Below, one piece after another: positions 50,425 through 60,703 of a stretch of DNA of 64,000 nucleotides. The first letter of the stretch is position 1, and every line of letters starts with the position of its first letter. The notes beneath the pieces are model-generated. The model saw only the letters and a program-made list of their open reading frames with translations. It searched no databases and was not told the origin of the DNA. Source of the DNA: Anaerolineae bacterium (GTDB taxonomy: Bacteria; Chloroflexota; Anaerolineae; Promineifilales; Promineifilaceae); assembly GCA_020848035.1 (NCBI GenBank), contig JADLAX010000003.1, forward strand, positions 1-64,000, written 5' to 3'. The position numbers and the translations under genes were made by a program.

Positions 50425-53400
50425 TTAATCTTCATCCTCATCCAAATCCAGATCGGGCAGTTCCATGTGTTCCCGGGTCGCTTCCAGGGCCGCCGCCGCC
50501 GCAATCGCCTCCAACACCGCATCATCGGTGTTGTCGTCAATCAAAGCGCCAGAGTAATCCACCGGCTCTTCCAAAATCTCTTCGACCTCATCCAAACCAG
50601 CCTCCAGTTCTTCTGGCTGCCGGTTGTGCATGGCAAAACCCGTCCCGGCCGGAATCAGCTTACCAATGATCACGTTTTCCTTCAGACCGATCAAATCGTC
50701 TTCGCGACCCGCAATAGCGGCGCTGGCCAACACTTTAATCGTGTGCTGGAAGGAACTGGCCGACAGGAAGCTGTCGGTGTTCAAAGCACCCTTGGTGATG
50801 CCCAACAACACTGGCTCGGCCTGAGCTGGCTGGCCGCCTTCGTCCATGATTTCCTCGTTGTTGGCCTGGAAGATCGACGTTTCGATCAGTTCACCAGGCA
50901 GCATTTCGGTATCACCAGACGAGGTTACCATCACCTTGCTCAGCATCTTGCGGATGATCACCTCAAAATGCTTGTCGTGAATGTTCTGACCCTGCGGGCG
51001 GTAAACCTGCTGCATTTCGCGGAGCAGATACTGCGTAACGGCATCACGTCCCAGGATTTCCAGGATGCGGTGCGGGTTCTTAGACCCTTCCGTCAGCTGT
51101 TCACCGGCGCTCACGTCTTGTCCATCGGAAAGCAGCAAGCGCATACCGGCGGGAATTTCGTAATCGCGTTCGTCTTTGCTTTCCCAGGTCACTTTGATAG
51201 CGTTGGTGCTGCGAGCCACACGCCCACCGTGACGGGCCACCACCACTTCGTCTTCGTTTTCGGCCAACACACCACCGGCTTCGATGACGTCGTTGTTGCC
51301 AACCTTCACATTCCAGCCGTCGGTGATTTCGTAGATGTCATCCACCAGGCGCACGTCGGTTACAAAGACATGGCGCACCCCATCGACAACACGAATGTCG
51401 GCCCGGCCACCAATTTCGGTGATAACCGCTTCACCCTTGGGCCGCTGGCGTGCTTCGAAGAGCTCTTCCACACGGGGCAAACCCTGGGTGATGTCACCAC
51501 CGGCTGAGGCGGTACCACCGGTGTGGAAGGTACGCAGCGTCAGCTGAGTACCGGGTTCACCAATGGACTGGGCGGCAACGATACCAACGGCCGTTCCCTG
51601 CTCCACCGGCTTACCACGGGCCAGATCAATGCCATAACACTTGGCACAGATGCCCCGGCGCATTTCACACGTCATGGGCGAGTACACGTACACCTCGGCC
51701 ACACCTAAAGCATCTACCTCATCAGCAATCTGATCGGTGAAATAATCATCCTTGCCAATAACAATTTCGCCCGTTTCGGGGTTGGCAATCGTCTCAGCAG
51801 CCACCCGACCCAAAATGCGCTCAGCCAATGTTTGTTTGCCAAAGTTGTCCACGCGGCGCACCCAGATGCCCTTGGTGGTGCCACAATCGTCATCCATGAC
51901 GATCATTTCCTGGGCGATGTCCACCAGACGACGGGTCAGGTAACCAGCATCGGCCGTACGCAGCGCCGTATCGGCCAGACCCTTGCGCGCACCGTGCGTG
52001 GAGATGAAGTATTCCAGCGTATCCAGCCCCTGACGGAAGTTCGACTGAATCGGCACCGGGATAATTTTACCCTGAGGATCAGCCATCAACCCGCGCATAC
52101 CAGCCAGCTGCGTGATCGGGCCGAAACCACCCTTTCCCGCGCCAGACAAAGCCATAACGGCAATGGGGCTGGCCGGATCCATCGCATCACGCACCGCTTT
52201 TTCTACCTTGTCTTTGGCATCGTTCCACTGCTCGATGGTGCGTTGATACTGCTCTTCTTCCGTCAACAAACCACGACGATACTGGCGATCAATTTCATTG
52301 ACGCGCTGCAGCGCATCATCCAGAATGCCCTGGCGCTCTTCAGGAATGGTCAGGTCGGCCACCGCAATCGTCGTACCAGAGATGGTGGCGTACTTGAAGC
52401 CAATATTTTTGATGGCATCCACCATATCAATCGTCGCCTCATCCCCCACCAGACGATAAATCCGGTTGATGAGCGAGTTTACGCCACCTTTGTCCAACAC
52501 GCGGTTGACAAAGTGGAAATCCTCGGGCAAGGTCATGTTGAACAACACACGCCCTGGCGATGTTTCAACGACGCGACGGCGGGCCTTGCCATCGGCATAG
52601 CGGGTATTGTCTTCCTTGAAGTAAGTTTCTACTTCCAGCTTGATTTTGGCATGGATATCCACGTAGCCGAGTTCGTAAGCCGTCTCAACTTCTTCCATGC
52701 TGCCAAAGATGCTGCCTTCACCTTTACGGCCGTCTACCATCAGCGTCAGGTAATACACACCCAACACCATATCTTTAGACGGGCCGACAATCGGCTGGCC
52801 GTCGGACGGCTTGAGCAGGTTGCGGGTGGCCATCATCAAGCTTTTGGCTTCATCAACCGCTTTTTGCGAAAGCGGCACATGCACAGCCATCTGGTCACCG
52901 TCAAAGTCGGCGTTAAAGGCGGCACACACCAGCGGATGCAGCTGAATAGCCTTGCCTTCGACCAGCATCGGCATAAACGCCTGGATACCCAGACGATGCA
53001 AAGTGGGGGCACGGTTCAGCAAAATCGGCCGTCCCTGAATCACCTCTTCCAACACTTCCCATACTTCCGGGGGCTGACGCTCGATAAAGCGGCGGGCACC
53101 CTTCACGTTGCTGGCATAGCCGTATTCCACCAGTTTGCTAATCACAAACGGCCGAAACAGCTCTAAGGCCATCGTCTTGGGCAAACCACACTGACCCAGC
53201 TTGAGGGTCGGACCAACCACGATGACGGAACGGCCGCTGTAGTCCACACGCTTACCCAGCAAGTTGCGCCGGAAACGCCCCTTCTTACCCTTGAGCATAT
53301 CCGACAACGACTTCAGCTCACGACGGCCGCGGCGGCTGAGCGCCTTACCGCGCTGGCTGTTGTCGATCAGACTATCCACCGCTTCCTGGAGCATACGCTT

Positions 53401-54780
53401 TTCATTGCGCACGATCACGTCCGGCGCACCCAGCTCCAGCAAACGCTTAAGACGGTTGTTCCGGTTAATCACGCGGCGATACAGATCGTTCAGGTCAGAG
53501 GTGGCAAAACGGCCGCCGTCCAGCTGAACCATCGGGCGCAGGTCGGGCGGGATCACCGGCAAGACGGTCAAAATCATCCACTCGGGGCGATTGCCGCTCT
53601 TGCGCAGCGATTCAACCACCTGCAAACGCTTGGTCGCCCGCTTGGCCGCCTGCTTGGAACGTGTGGTGCGCACCTCGCGCCACAGCTCACGCGACAGCTT
53701 GTCCAGGTCCATCTTCTTGAGGATGTCATACAGCGCCTCGGCACCCATGTCAGCACGGAAGACGTTGCCAAACTTGCTCTTTAATTCGCGGTAATCGTTT
53801 TCGTTCAGGAAAACCATCGGCTCCAGGTTTTCCAACTGTTCGCGGTTAGCCTGGGCCTGCTGCCGCAGACGGATCAGCTTTTGGGCCAGCTCATCACGCA
53901 GATCGCCACCCACAGCGTCCGCTTCGGTGCGCAGCTCTTCGATTTCCTTTTGCAAGCTGGCCACTTCACTTTGATGATCCTCTTCGCTTTCCTTCTGCAC
54001 CTCGTTCAAACGTTCGGAGGTCACTTCCTGGACCAACACGCTGTGTTCACGCCCAACGGTTTCACCCGCTTTTACGATAATCGTGCCACCCAGGATAATG
54101 TCATCGCTGGCAGCCGAACCCTTCAAATTCTCCAGACGACGTTCCACAGACTGAGCTTCTTTCACAACATCATCGGTGACTTCAGTCAGGCGGTCTTCAA
54201 ACGTCTCATTAAGCGACTGCAAGCGGCCTTCCAGTTCACGCAAACGAACCTGCGCATCAGAGGTGGCATCGCCAATATTGGACTGCAAATCTTCTTCAAA
54301 GCGGAGTTCGGCCTCGGCCAGTTCTTCTTCAAGACGTTTCAGGGCACGCTGCCGCGCTTCTTCATCGACGCTGGTGATGACATACTGCGCAAAATAGAGG
54401 ACGCGGTCCAGGTTACGGCGCGACACGTTAAGCAGCAAGCCCATGTGGCTGGGCACACGCCGGGTATACCAGACGTGGGCGACGGGGGCCGCCAGTTCAA
54501 TGTGCCCCATGCGCTCACGCCGTACGGCCGAACGCGTCACTTCCACACCACATTTATCGCAAACAATGCCCTTATACCGGACATTTTTGTACTTGCCGCA
54601 GTAACACTGCCAATCACGCGTGGGGCCAAAAATTGCCTCACAAAATAGACCATCTTTTTCTGGTCGCAAACGGCGATAGTTAATGGTTTCCGGTTTGGTT
54701 ACCTCACCATATGACCATGACCGCATTTGGTCCGGGGATGCTAAGCTTATGCGTAACGAACGGAATTCGGTTGTCTCCAC
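50425..54780 (-). CDS. rpoC: DNA-directed RNA polymerase subunit beta'
   Basis: 1451 aa from GTG 54780. An upstream in-frame TTG lies inside the GGGAGG ribosome-binding site, so GTG is chosen. Zinc site 1 is [19 protein letters not shown], the catalytic loop is [12 protein letters not shown], and zinc site 2 is [13 protein letters not shown]. Trigger-loop region and C-terminal acidic tail are present. Between about 140 and 350 there is a long coiled-coil insertion rich in Glu and Leu. rpoB, normally directly upstream, is absent; the preceding gene is unrelated. The gene has its own promoter and a terminator-like hairpin in its leader. Confidence 0.97.
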   Translation of the reverse strand: METTEFRSLRISLASPDQMRSWSYGEVTKPETINYRRLRPEKDGLFCEAIFGPTRDWQCYCGKYKNVRYKGIVCDKCGVEVTRSAVRRERMGHIELAAPVAHVWYTRRVPSHMGLLLNVSRRNLDRVLYFAQYVITSVDEEARQRALKRLEEELAEAELRFEEDLQSNIGDATSDAQVRLRELEGRLQSLNETFEDRLTEVTDDVVKEAQSVERRLENLKGSAASDDIILGGTIIVKAGETVGREHSVLVQEVTSERLNEVQKESEEDHQSEVASLQKEIEELRTEADAVGGDLRDELAQKLIRLRQQAQANREQLENLEPMVFLNENDYRELKSKFGNVFRADMGAEALYDILKKMDLDKLSRELWREVRTTRSKQAAKRATKRLQVVESLRKSGNRPEWMILTVLPVIPPDLRPMVQLDGGRFATSDLNDLYRRVINRNNRLKRLLELGAPDVIVRNEKRMLQEAVDSLIDNSQRGKALSRRGRRELKSLSDMLKGKKGRFRRNLLGKRVDYSGRSVIVVGPTLKLGQCGLPKTMALELFRPFVISKLVEYGYASNVKGARRFIERQPPEVWEVLEEVIQGRPILLNRAPTLHRLGIQAFMPMLVEGKAIQLHPLVCAAFNADFDGDQMAVHVPLSQKAVDEAKSLMMATRNLLKPSDGQPIVGPSKDMVLGVYYLTLMVDGRKGEGSIFGSMEEVETAYELGYVDIHAKIKLEVETYFKEDNTRYADGKARRRVVETSPGRVLFNMTLPEDFHFVNRVLDKGGVNSLINRIYRLVGDEATIDMVDAIKNIGFKYATISGTTIAVADLTIPEERQGILDDALQRVNEIDRQYRRGLLTEEEQYQRTIEQWNDAKDKVEKAVRDAMDPASPIAVMALSGAGKGGFGPITQLAGMRGLMADPQGKIIPVPIQSNFRQGLDTLEYFISTHGARKGLADTALRTADAGYLTRRLVDIAQEMIVMDDDCGTTKGIWVRRVDNFGKQTLAERILGRVAAETIANPETGEIVIGKDDYFTDQIADEVDALGVAEVYVYSPMTCEMRRGICAKCYGIDLARGKPVEQGTAVGIVAAQSIGEPGTQLTLRTFHTGGTASAGGDITQGLPRVEELFEARQRPKGEAVITEIGGRADIRVVDGVRHVFVTDVRLVDDIYEITDGWNVKVGNNDVIEAGGVLAENEDEVVVARHGGRVARSTNAIKVTWESKDERDYEIPAGMRLLLSDGQDVSAGEQLTEGSKNPHRILEILGRDAVTQYLLREMQQVYRPQGQNIHDKHFEVIIRKMLSKVMVTSSGDTEMLPGELIETSIFQANNEEIMDEGGQPAQAEPVLLGITKGALNTDSFLSASSFQHTIKVLASAAIAGREDDLIGLKENVIIGKLIPAGTGFAMHNRQPEELEAGLDEVEEILEEPVDYSGALIDDNTDDAVLEAIAAAAALEATREHMELPDLDLDEDED

Positions 54781-54900
54781 CAGATGACCTCCCAAAATGA
54801 ATAAAGCTCCAACCCAAAATAAGTTTGTCTAGACATACAGACTTGCACAGTGCTTGCGCACGAGAACCGGGGGTCCGCTTACAAGGATTCGTAAACACGG

Positions 54901-54937
54901 AAAAAGAGCGTATGGTCTGATCAGGACCAACGCTCTT
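54901..54937 (-). terminator. terminator-like attenuator hairpin in the rpoC leader
   Basis: On the minus strand AAGAGCGT-TGGTC, loop CTGATCA, GACCA-T-ACGCTCTT then TTT. The hairpin begins about 28 nt after the predicted rpoC start of transcription and about 120 nt before the GTG. It could attenuate rpoC, or end read-through from the upstream gene. Confidence 0.75.
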
Positions 54938-54971
54938 AAAACGTCGTGGCAAATTTTATATATGTAAGGCG

Positions 54972-54999
54972 ATTATATCGGTTTCCGTTTATAATTCAA
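54972..54999 (-). promoter_or_regulatory. sigma70-type promoter of rpoC
   Basis: TTGAAT (54999-54994), 16-bp spacer, TATAAT (54977-54972). Predicted transcription start near 54965, giving a leader of about 185 nt. Confidence 0.78.
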
Positions 55000-55105
55000 C
55001 GCTTTTACATAAGAGTTCTGTAAGCATGTGCAAGCGAAGGATTATACAAAATACGGCCGTTTCTGCCAAGTCCTATTTGGGGCAAAATCACGGCTTAAAA
55101 CCGAC

Positions 55106-56383
55106 TTATTCGGGCGTTACGGGCATCACCGTCGCCCCGCAAAAGGCACACTCATAGACAGTCACACCACGCGGCTGCGGCGGAACGGCCGCATAACAAT
55201 TCGGGCACTGCTGCGGGAAACTGGCGCTGGTGATTCCCGCCGCTTCCAACTCGTCCACGTACTCATCAGAACGGTCGCCGTCAATCTCGCCCGACTGGAT
55301 GCGGTTGATCATTGCCGCCCAGTCAGAGGAATTCTGGCCTTTCAGGTGGAAACGGGCTCGTGAGAGTGACGCAGTAGCGGCAAAAACCAATTCCAAAATG
55401 TCGGCCTTGCCCATGCCCAGGAAACCACCTTCTTCTTTGTGGCTGATCTGATCAATTTCATGGACCTGCACGGCAATGTGCAGCTTCTGCACCATTTCCG
55501 ATTCAGCCTTAAACAGGCCAAAACGCTTTTTGGTGACCACCTCTTCGCGCTGCTCAAACAGCAAGCGCTGGTCGGTGATGAAGAGATAGCCCTCAGGGCC
55601 ATCTTCGCCATCTTGCTGCCATTGAGCAGGCACCGCCAGCAGCGGCCCCTCAGCCTCTTGCAAGCGAATCTCCTGAGATCCGGCGACCAGGTCCAGCATC
55701 TTTTGCACCTGGCCCAGCGAAAACTCAATTTTGTGCAGCTCCGTATTAATGCCTTCGTATAAGCCTGCAACGGCACCACGAGCGGCCGTAACCCGACTGC
55801 CCAGGGTGTCAACGGCCGTATCCACCGATTTCACCACCGCCGCATTGGCATTGGTTAAGCGGCTCATCTGGCGTTCGGCCTGGTCCAGTTCGGTGTCCAG
55901 CCGCTGCACCTGCTCCGTCAGTGCTTTTTCAACACGAGGGCGGAGTTCATCCCATTGATCGTCCAGCGCTTCCAGCCTGTCTTCTAGCTGGCCAGAATGC
56001 ACGTAACCCCGGTCACGCAGCGCTTCCAGGTCAAACGGCAGCTGCGTCAGCTTGTTATCAATATCCCCCACGGCCGAAAAAACATCTTCCAGCTCGGCCT
56101 GGGCGGCCAGGCGCTCAAACTTATCCTGAACGCTAGAGATCTGGGCGGTCAGCTCAGGGGCGGCGGCTACGGCGGCACGCCGCGCCACGACCGGACGACG
56201 GGGTGGTGTGGGCAGCGGCCGCTGGTTAACGGCCGCTTTGCGGGCCTCAGCGCGCACCGACGGCCGTACACGCTGCTTAAGCACCGCCTTGCGGGCCGCA
56301 TCACCCGGCGTTGTGGCCTTGGGTGCCGGACGGTTCACGGGGCGACGTGCGCCCATTCCTGGTTTTTTGTGATCTTCTGCCAT
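55106..56383 (-). CDS. coiled-coil protein with PH/GRAM-like and zinc-ribbon domains, unknown function
   Basis: 425 aa, with TGGAGGCAACCC before the ATG. The first 80 residues are basic and Pro/Ala/Arg-rich (probably disordered). Residues about 80-235 are coiled coil (KFERLAAQAELEDVF...QLDTELDQAERQM). Residues about 240-370 form a beta-rich PH/GRAM-like segment (GPEGYLFITDQRLLFEQREE). The C-terminus ends in a zinc ribbon with CPNC and CAFC. No enzyme motif. It follows prfB by 20 bp and is likely co-transcribed with it. Not recognised as a named family. Confidence 0.8.
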   Translation of the reverse strand: MAEDHKKPGMGARRPVNRPAPKATTPGDAARKAVLKQRVRPSVRAEARKAAVNQRPLPTPPRRPVVARRAAVAAAPELTAQISSVQDKFERLAAQAELEDVFSAVGDIDNKLTQLPFDLEALRDRGYVHSGQLEDRLEALDDQWDELRPRVEKALTEQVQRLDTELDQAERQMSRLTNANAAVVKSVDTAVDTLGSRVTAARGAVAGLYEGINTELHKIEFSLGQVQKMLDLVAGSQEIRLQEAEGPLLAVPAQWQQDGEDGPEGYLFITDQRLLFEQREEVVTKKRFGLFKAESEMVQKLHIAVQVHEIDQISHKEEGGFLGMGKADILELVFAATASLSRARFHLKGQNSSDWAAMINRIQSGEIDGDRSDEYVDELEAAGITSASFPQQCPNCYAAVPPQPRGVTVYECAFCGATVMPVTPE

Positions 56384-56403
56384 GGGTTGCCTCCATTCAT
56401 CGA

Positions 56404-57505
56404 TTACGGGGTTGGTAGAGACTGACCTACTTTTTGCTTCAAATACGCTTCCATGAAATCATCCAGACGGCCGTCTAAAACCGCCTGGGCATTACCCACT
56501 TCATGATTGGTCCGGTGGTCTTTGACCATTTTATATGGATGCAGCACGTAGGAGCGAATCTGGCTGCCCCAGGCGGCATCAACGTCCTCGCCCTTCAGCG
56601 CCGCCATTTCGGCATCCTGCTTGCGCTGCTCCAGGTCAAACAGCTGGGCCTTGAGGATTTTCATCGCCACATCGCGGTTTTGCGTCAGCGAGCGTTGGTT
56701 CTGGCAGGAGACGACAAGGCCGGTAGGAATGTGGGTGATGCGTACGGCCGTTTCGTTCTTTTGCACGTGCTGACCACCCGCCCCACTCGCCTTAAACCGA
56801 TCGATGCGCAAATCCTTCTCATCAATCTCAATCTCGATATCCTCGGCGACGTCTGGCCACACTTCCACCTTGGCAAACGAGGTGTGGCGGCGGCTGGAGG
56901 CGTCGTAGGGTGAGATGCGCACCAGGCGATGTACCCCGCGCTCGGATTGGAGACGGCCGTACACATAGCTGCCCCTCACCGCCATCATCACACTTTTAAT
57001 GCCCGCCTCATCGCCAGGGCTTTCATCCACAATGTCAACCACCATCTGGTGCGAATCGGCCCAACGCATGAACATCCGCTGCAACATCTGCGCCCAATCC
57101 TGCGCCTCAGTGCCACCGGCCCCAGCATGAATCGCCAGGATGCAGTTTTCGTCGTCATACTGGCCAGAAAAGAGCGTTTCAAACGACAACTGCGCCACCC
57201 GGGTTTCCAGATTGGCCACCTCATGGGTCAGCTCAGCGGCCAATTCCTCGTCACCCAGTTCGACCAGCTCCTGCGCATCTGTCAGACGGCGGCTGAGCGC
57301 TTCCCAGACGGAAACCTGGTCGCGCAGCTTCGTCAGATCGCGCATGATGGCCTGCGCCTTGGCCGAGTCGTCCCAAAAGCCAGGGGCCGCGGCCACTTCT
57401 TCTAGTTGTGAAACCTTTAATGCTTTGGCAGGTACGTCAAAGACGCCTCCGCAGCAAATTCACGGTTTGTTGTAAATTGGTTAATTTTTCAGCTAATTCT
57501 TCCAT
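56404..57505 (-). CDS. prfB: peptide chain release factor 2, with programmed +1 frameshift
   Basis: About 366 aa after frameshifting. Releases chains at UGA and UAA. The first frame starts ATG 57505 (MEELAEKLTNLQQTVNLLRRRL) and stops at TGA 57439-57437. After a +1 shift the second frame runs from 57438 to 56404. The GGQ motif (SGAGGQHVQ) is intact. The stop-codon recognition tripeptide, SPF in E. coli RF2, reads SPY here (VRISPYDASSRRHTSF). Treating only the longer frame from 57396 as the gene would lose the N-terminal domain. Confidence 0.95.
57436..57451 (-). promoter_or_regulatory. prfB programmed frameshift site
   Basis: CGGAGGCGTCTTTGAC: a Shine-Dalgarno-like GGAGG lies just upstream of the slippery CTT, in-frame TGA and following C. 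This is the classic autoregulatory arrangement in which low RF2 favours the +1 shift. Confidence 0.93.
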
Positions 57506-57580
57506 TTCAGTCTACTTCCTTCTTAGTATGCGATTTCAGCGATCGCAACTGTGGATTAGAAACCTCTTAAGCACTAAAGT

Positions 57581-57697
57581 TGTCATGCTGAGGTCCTCCG
57601 AAGCATCCCGCCCGCTGAATAACCAGCGAAACGTTGTTATGGGCAAGAACCTTGCCCTGGGGTCCTTGCGGGATTCTTCACTTCGTTCAGAATGACA
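57581..57697. mobile_element. MITE-like element with TGTCAT terminal inverted repeats
   Basis: 117 bp. The left end TGTCATGCTGAGG...CGAAGCATCCCGC and the right end, read from the other strand, TGTCATTCTGAACG...GAAGAATCCCGC are imperfect inverted repeats. It has no coding capacity and lies between ftsY and prfB. Elements with TGTCATTCTGA ends and a GAAGAATC motif are widespread in bacterial genomes (from memory). Confidence 0.75.
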
Positions 57698-57731
57698 TGA
57701 TTATGTTCTATAACTGTAAAAGCGATCCTGA

Positions 57732-58634
57732 TTACTCAAACAGGCCGTCAATAAATTGGTCGGGGTCGAAGGGGGCCAGATCTTCAATGCGCTCCCCGGT
57801 GCCGATGAACCGTACCGGCAAGCCCAGCTCGCGGTAGATGGCAAACACCATGCCGCCCTTGGCCGTGCTGTCCAGCTTGGTCAAAATCACGCCGGTCACG
57901 TGCACCGACTCCTTAAACTTTTGCGCCTGGACGAGCGCATTTTGCCCGGTGGGCGCGTCCAGTACCAACAGCACCTCGTGCGGCGCGGCGTGTACGCTCT
58001 TTTTGCAGACGCCATACACTTTTTCCAGCTCGCGCATCAGGTTGAACTTGGTGTGCAGCCGCCCAGCCGTGTCGATAATGAGCAAATCGTAGCCACGGGC
58101 GCGGGCGGCGCGAATGCCGTCGTAGGCCACTGCCCCCGGATCGCCGTTAGGCTGCCCGGAAATGACGGGCACGTTGGCTCGTTCACCCCAGATTTTGAGC
58201 TGGTCAATGGCCGCCGCGCGGAAAGTGTCGGCCGCGGCCAGCATCACTTTGCGCCCTTTGTTCAGGTAATGGCGCGACAGCTTGCCGATAGAGGTCGTCT
58301 TGCCGGAGCCGTTGACGCCCACAATCATCACCACCGTAAGCAGGCGTGGGGCATCAAGCTCCAATGGCGGTGCATCTACCAGTACTTTGCGCAGCTCTTG
58401 CTTGAGGGCGCTGGTCAACTGGTCGGCGCGGTAGAACCCTTCTTTGCGCACTCGCTCGCGCAGGGATTCGACGATGGCCAGGGTGGTGGGCACGCCCACA
58501 TCGGCCTGCACCAACAGCGCTTCCAAATCTTCCCAGGTTTCTTCGGTAATATCGCCCGCACCCAGGACAGAGGCAATCTGGCCAAATACGCTGTTGCGGG
58601 TGCGGCTTAATGATTCGCGTATGCTTTTGAACAA
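57732..58634 (-). CDS. ftsY: signal recognition particle receptor FtsY
   Basis: 300 aa: the NG domains without the acidic A domain seen in E. coli. GTPase targeting SRP-ribosome complexes to the membrane. N domain about 1-85; G1 [13 protein letters not shown] (about 107-119), the [11 protein letters not shown] motif, G3 [10 protein letters not shown]4 [10 protein letters not shown] and the closing [14 protein letters not shown] promoter lies 160 bp upstream. The xseB gene ends just beyond it. Confidence 0.96.
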   Translation of the reverse strand: MFKSIRESLSRTRNSVFGQIASVLGAGDITEETWEDLEALLVQADVGVPTTLAIVESLRERVRKEGFYRADQLTSALKQELRKVLVDAPPLELDAPRLLTVVMIVGVNGSGKTTSIGKLSRHYLNKGRKVMLAAADTFRAAAIDQLKIWGERANVPVISGQPNGDPGAVAYDGIRAARARGYDLLIIDTAGRLHTKFNLMRELEKVYGVCKKSVHAAPHEVLLVLDAPTGQNALVQAQKFKESVHVTGVILTKLDSTAKGGMVFAIYRELGLPVRFIGTGERIEDLAPFDPDQFIDGLFE

Positions 58635-58795
58635 CTTACTTTTCCTTCACTTGAATGGCTCCAAGGCAGCCACGACAGAATTCGGTGTTAATTTTGGGGC
58701 TTGATCGCTGCGGTTAAAGGCAGCTTGAGGGCTTTGCTACGGCCGTTCCTACCCACACCTTCCACAGCAAACAGCAACTCCCTGTGCCTGGAATG

Positions 58796-58824
58796 AGTAT
58801 AACGATTGTTGAGGGGGCTGACAA
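58796..58824 (-). promoter_or_regulatory. sigma70-type promoter of ftsY
   Basis: TTGTCA (58824-58819), 17-bp spacer, TATACT (58801-58796). Predicted start of transcription near 58790, giving a leader of about 155 nt. It begins 7 bp after the xseB stop codon. Confidence 0.8.
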
Positions 58825-58830
58825 TTGGCC

Positions 58831-59052
58831 TTACAGGTCCAGTTCCACAATTTCGCCATCGCTGGTGAGCTGCTCGATGCGCAGAGCGGCCGTTTCTAAC
58901 TGCACATTACACTGCTGGGCCAGCTTTTGCCCCTTCTCAAACAGGTCCAGCGAGGCTTCCAGCGACAAGTCCCCCGATTCCAGCTGGGCCACAATTTTTG
59001 CCAGTTCCGCCAGGGCGGCTTCAAACGATAAAATTTCTGCTGCTTCACTCAT
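58831..59052 (-). CDS. xseB: exodeoxyribonuclease VII small subunit
   Basis: 73 aa, the usual length. Forms the helical stalk of exonuclease VII with XseA. The sequence LSFEAALAELAKIVAQLESGDLSLEASLDLFEKGQKL is the family signature. xseA lies 1.65 kb away in the same direction, separated by a Nudix and a dehydrogenase gene rather than adjacent. Confidence 0.94.
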   Translation of the reverse strand: MSEAAEILSFEAALAELAKIVAQLESGDLSLEASLDLFEKGQKLAQQCNVQLETAALRIEQLTSDGEIVELDL

Positions 59053-59071
59053 TTTTGCTCCTTCAGAAATA

Positions 59072-59131
59072 GGCCGCGGATTGCGCGGATTAACGCGGAT
59101 TAAATCTGTGAAAATCTGCGTTTATCTGTGC
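59072..59131. repeat. GCGGATT/AATCTGTG short-period repeat
   Basis: CGCGGATTGCGCGGATTAAC, then GCGGATTAAATCTGTGAAAA and TCTGCGTTTATCTGTG. Period of 7-8 bp. Same kind as 60643-60703 and fragments at 20300-20320 and 45240-45300. Confidence 0.7.
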
Positions 59132-59174
59132 CCCTTTCATTCATGGTGGTGGGCGACAGTCGGCGTTGTCTCCT

Positions 59175-59651
59175 CTACCAAATGCCTGCCTTGTCTCCGG
59201 TACGGCCGTTCAGGTACTCAGTAATGCGGCGGCGGGTGCCGTGTGAGACGTCTTCGGGCAGCGCATCGAGCGGAAACGGCCGTACCGCCAAAATCTCCGC
59301 CTTGTCTGCCTGCCCCACCGTAAAATCGTGGCAGTAAAAAACCACCACGTGATCATTTTTATACTCGCTGATGCTGCTATACACACCAAAAACGTGCACC
59401 GCGCCCAGTTCGGCCCCCAGCTCTTCCCGCGCTTCGCGGCGGACGGCCGTTTCCAAAACCTCGTTGCGCTTTACCCCGCCGCCGGGCAAAAACCAGCCGT
59501 GCTGGTAGCTGTGTTGCACCAGCCAGATGGTGTCATCCTTAACCAAAAGCAGCTTCACGCCCAGGGTAATCGGGCGAAAAATGCGCCAGTAGCAGCGGGC
59601 GGCCAGGTAAAGCAGTCGGTATTTCCAGTTCACCGCGCCATTCCCGGCCAC
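59175..59651 (-). CDS. Nudix hydrolase
   Basis: 158 aa. The Nudix box GGGVKRNEVLETAVRREAREELGA (about residues 57-80) retains all catalytic Glu/Arg positions. The N-terminal helix (YLAARCYWRIFRP) is hydrophobic and may touch the membrane. Substrate (an NDP-X compound) unknown. Its start overlaps the end of the dehydrogenase gene by 22 bp, so the two are translated together. Confidence 0.92.
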   Translation of the reverse strand: MAGNGAVNWKYRLLYLAARCYWRIFRPITLGVKLLLVKDDTIWLVQHSYQHGWFLPGGGVKRNEVLETAVRREAREELGAELGAVHVFGVYSSISEYKNDHVVVFYCHDFTVGQADKAEILAVRPFPLDALPEDVSHGTRRRITEYLNGRTGDKAGIW

Positions 59652-60622
59652 ACCTGCGGATTTAGCGCATTCGGCGGCTGCTGGCCAGAGAGTCCAGCGA
59701 TGAGGTTGGTAACGGCCGTTGCCACCATGTTGCGCCGCGTCTCGCCCGTGGCGCTGCCCAGGTGTGGGGCCACCACCAACCGCTCGTGATGCTCGGCCAG
59801 GCCCGGAGCCATCTGCGGCTCCGCTTCAAACACGTCCAGCGCTGCACCCCAAATGACGCCTTCACGCAGGGCCAACAACAAATCATCTTCCTTGACGATG
59901 GGACCACGCGCGGTGTTGATGAGGCAGGCGGTGGGCTTCATCTGGCGCAGGGTGTCCAGGGTAAACAGGTGGCGCGTTTCCGGCGTGTACGGCGTATTGA
60001 TGCTGACAAAGTCGCTGCGGCGCAGCAGTTCAGCAAAGGTCACCCGCGCCGCGCCCAGTTCGTGTTCAACGGCCGTTTTCGCACTGTTGGCGGTGTATAA
60101 CACCTTCATGCCAAAACCCAACGCGCCACGCCGGGCAACGGCCGTACCAATGCGCCCCATGCCCACAATGCCCAACGTTTTGCCAAACACATCCAGCCCC
60201 AGCAGCGGCGGAAACAGCTCAAAACGCTGGTACTGCCCGGCACGCATAAACGTATCGGCCTCTGGGATGCGGCGGGCGATGGCCAGCAGCAGGGCGAAGG
60301 CGTGGTCGGCGGTCGTTTCCGTGAGCACGTCGGGCGTGTTGCTGACCAGGATGCCACGAGCAGTCGCTGCGGCCAGGTCAATGTTATCGTAACCGACGGC
60401 GACGTTGGCGATCATTTTGAGGTGGGGCGCGGCGTCGAGAACGGCCGTATCCACCCGATCGGTCAGCAGGCACACCAAACCATCGACCGTATGAACGGCC
60501 GTTTGCAGTTCAGCCGGCGTCATCGGCACCGTTTTGTCGCGATAAGTCACCCCATGCCCGGCCTCGCGCAGCCGCTGCACCGCCGCGTCGCCAATGTGCT
60601 GGGTGATGAGGATGTTGGCCAT
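59630..60622 (-). CDS. D-isomer-specific 2-hydroxyacid dehydrogenase (glyoxylate/hydroxypyruvate reductase type)
   Basis: 330 aa. NAD(P)-dependent reduction of a 2-oxoacid such as glyoxylate or hydroxypyruvate. Rossmann motif GIVGMGRIG (about 150-158), catalytic Arg in INTARG, Glu in FEAEP and His in APHLGSAT. NVAVGYDNIDLAAATARGI is typical of the GhrB/glycerate dehydrogenase branch. Exact substrate and cofactor choice are not settled by the sequence. Overlaps the Nudix gene. Confidence 0.93.
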   Translation of the reverse strand: MANILITQHIGDAAVQRLREAGHGVTYRDKTVPMTPAELQTAVHTVDGLVCLLTDRVDTAVLDAAPHLKMIANVAVGYDNIDLAAATARGILVSNTPDVLTETTADHAFALLLAIARRIPEADTFMRAGQYQRFELFPPLLGLDVFGKTLGIVGMGRIGTAVARRGALGFGMKVLYTANSAKTAVEHELGAARVTFAELLRRSDFVSINTPYTPETRHLFTLDTLRQMKPTACLINTARGPIVKEDDLLLALREGVIWGAALDVFEAEPQMAPGLAEHHERLVVAPHLGSATGETRRNMVATAVTNLIAGLSGQQPPNALNPQVWPGMAR

Positions 60623-60642
60623 TTGACTCCTTCGAAAATTAT

Positions 60643-60703
60643 TTCAACGCAGAGACGCGGAGACGCAGAGAAAAAATCTGTGTAATCTGTGTCATCTGTG
60701 GGC
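60643..60703. repeat. AACGCAGAGACGCGGAGACG / AATCTGTG short-period repeat
   Basis: CAACGCAGAGACGCGGAGAC, GCAGAGAAAAAATCTGTGTA and ATCTGTGTCATCTGTGGGCT. It fills the spacer between xseA and the dehydrogenase gene and ends on the xseA stop codon. Confidence 0.7.

Noticed and set aside
51832..53166. Plus-strand frame of about 444 codons opposite rpoC
   Set aside because: Shadow of rpoC; no motif, low-complexity His/Arg-rich translation.
57408..57439. Frameshift error or pseudogene in prfB
   Set aside because: The CTT-TGA-C context with GGAGG upstream is the known programmed frameshift site, not a sequencing error.
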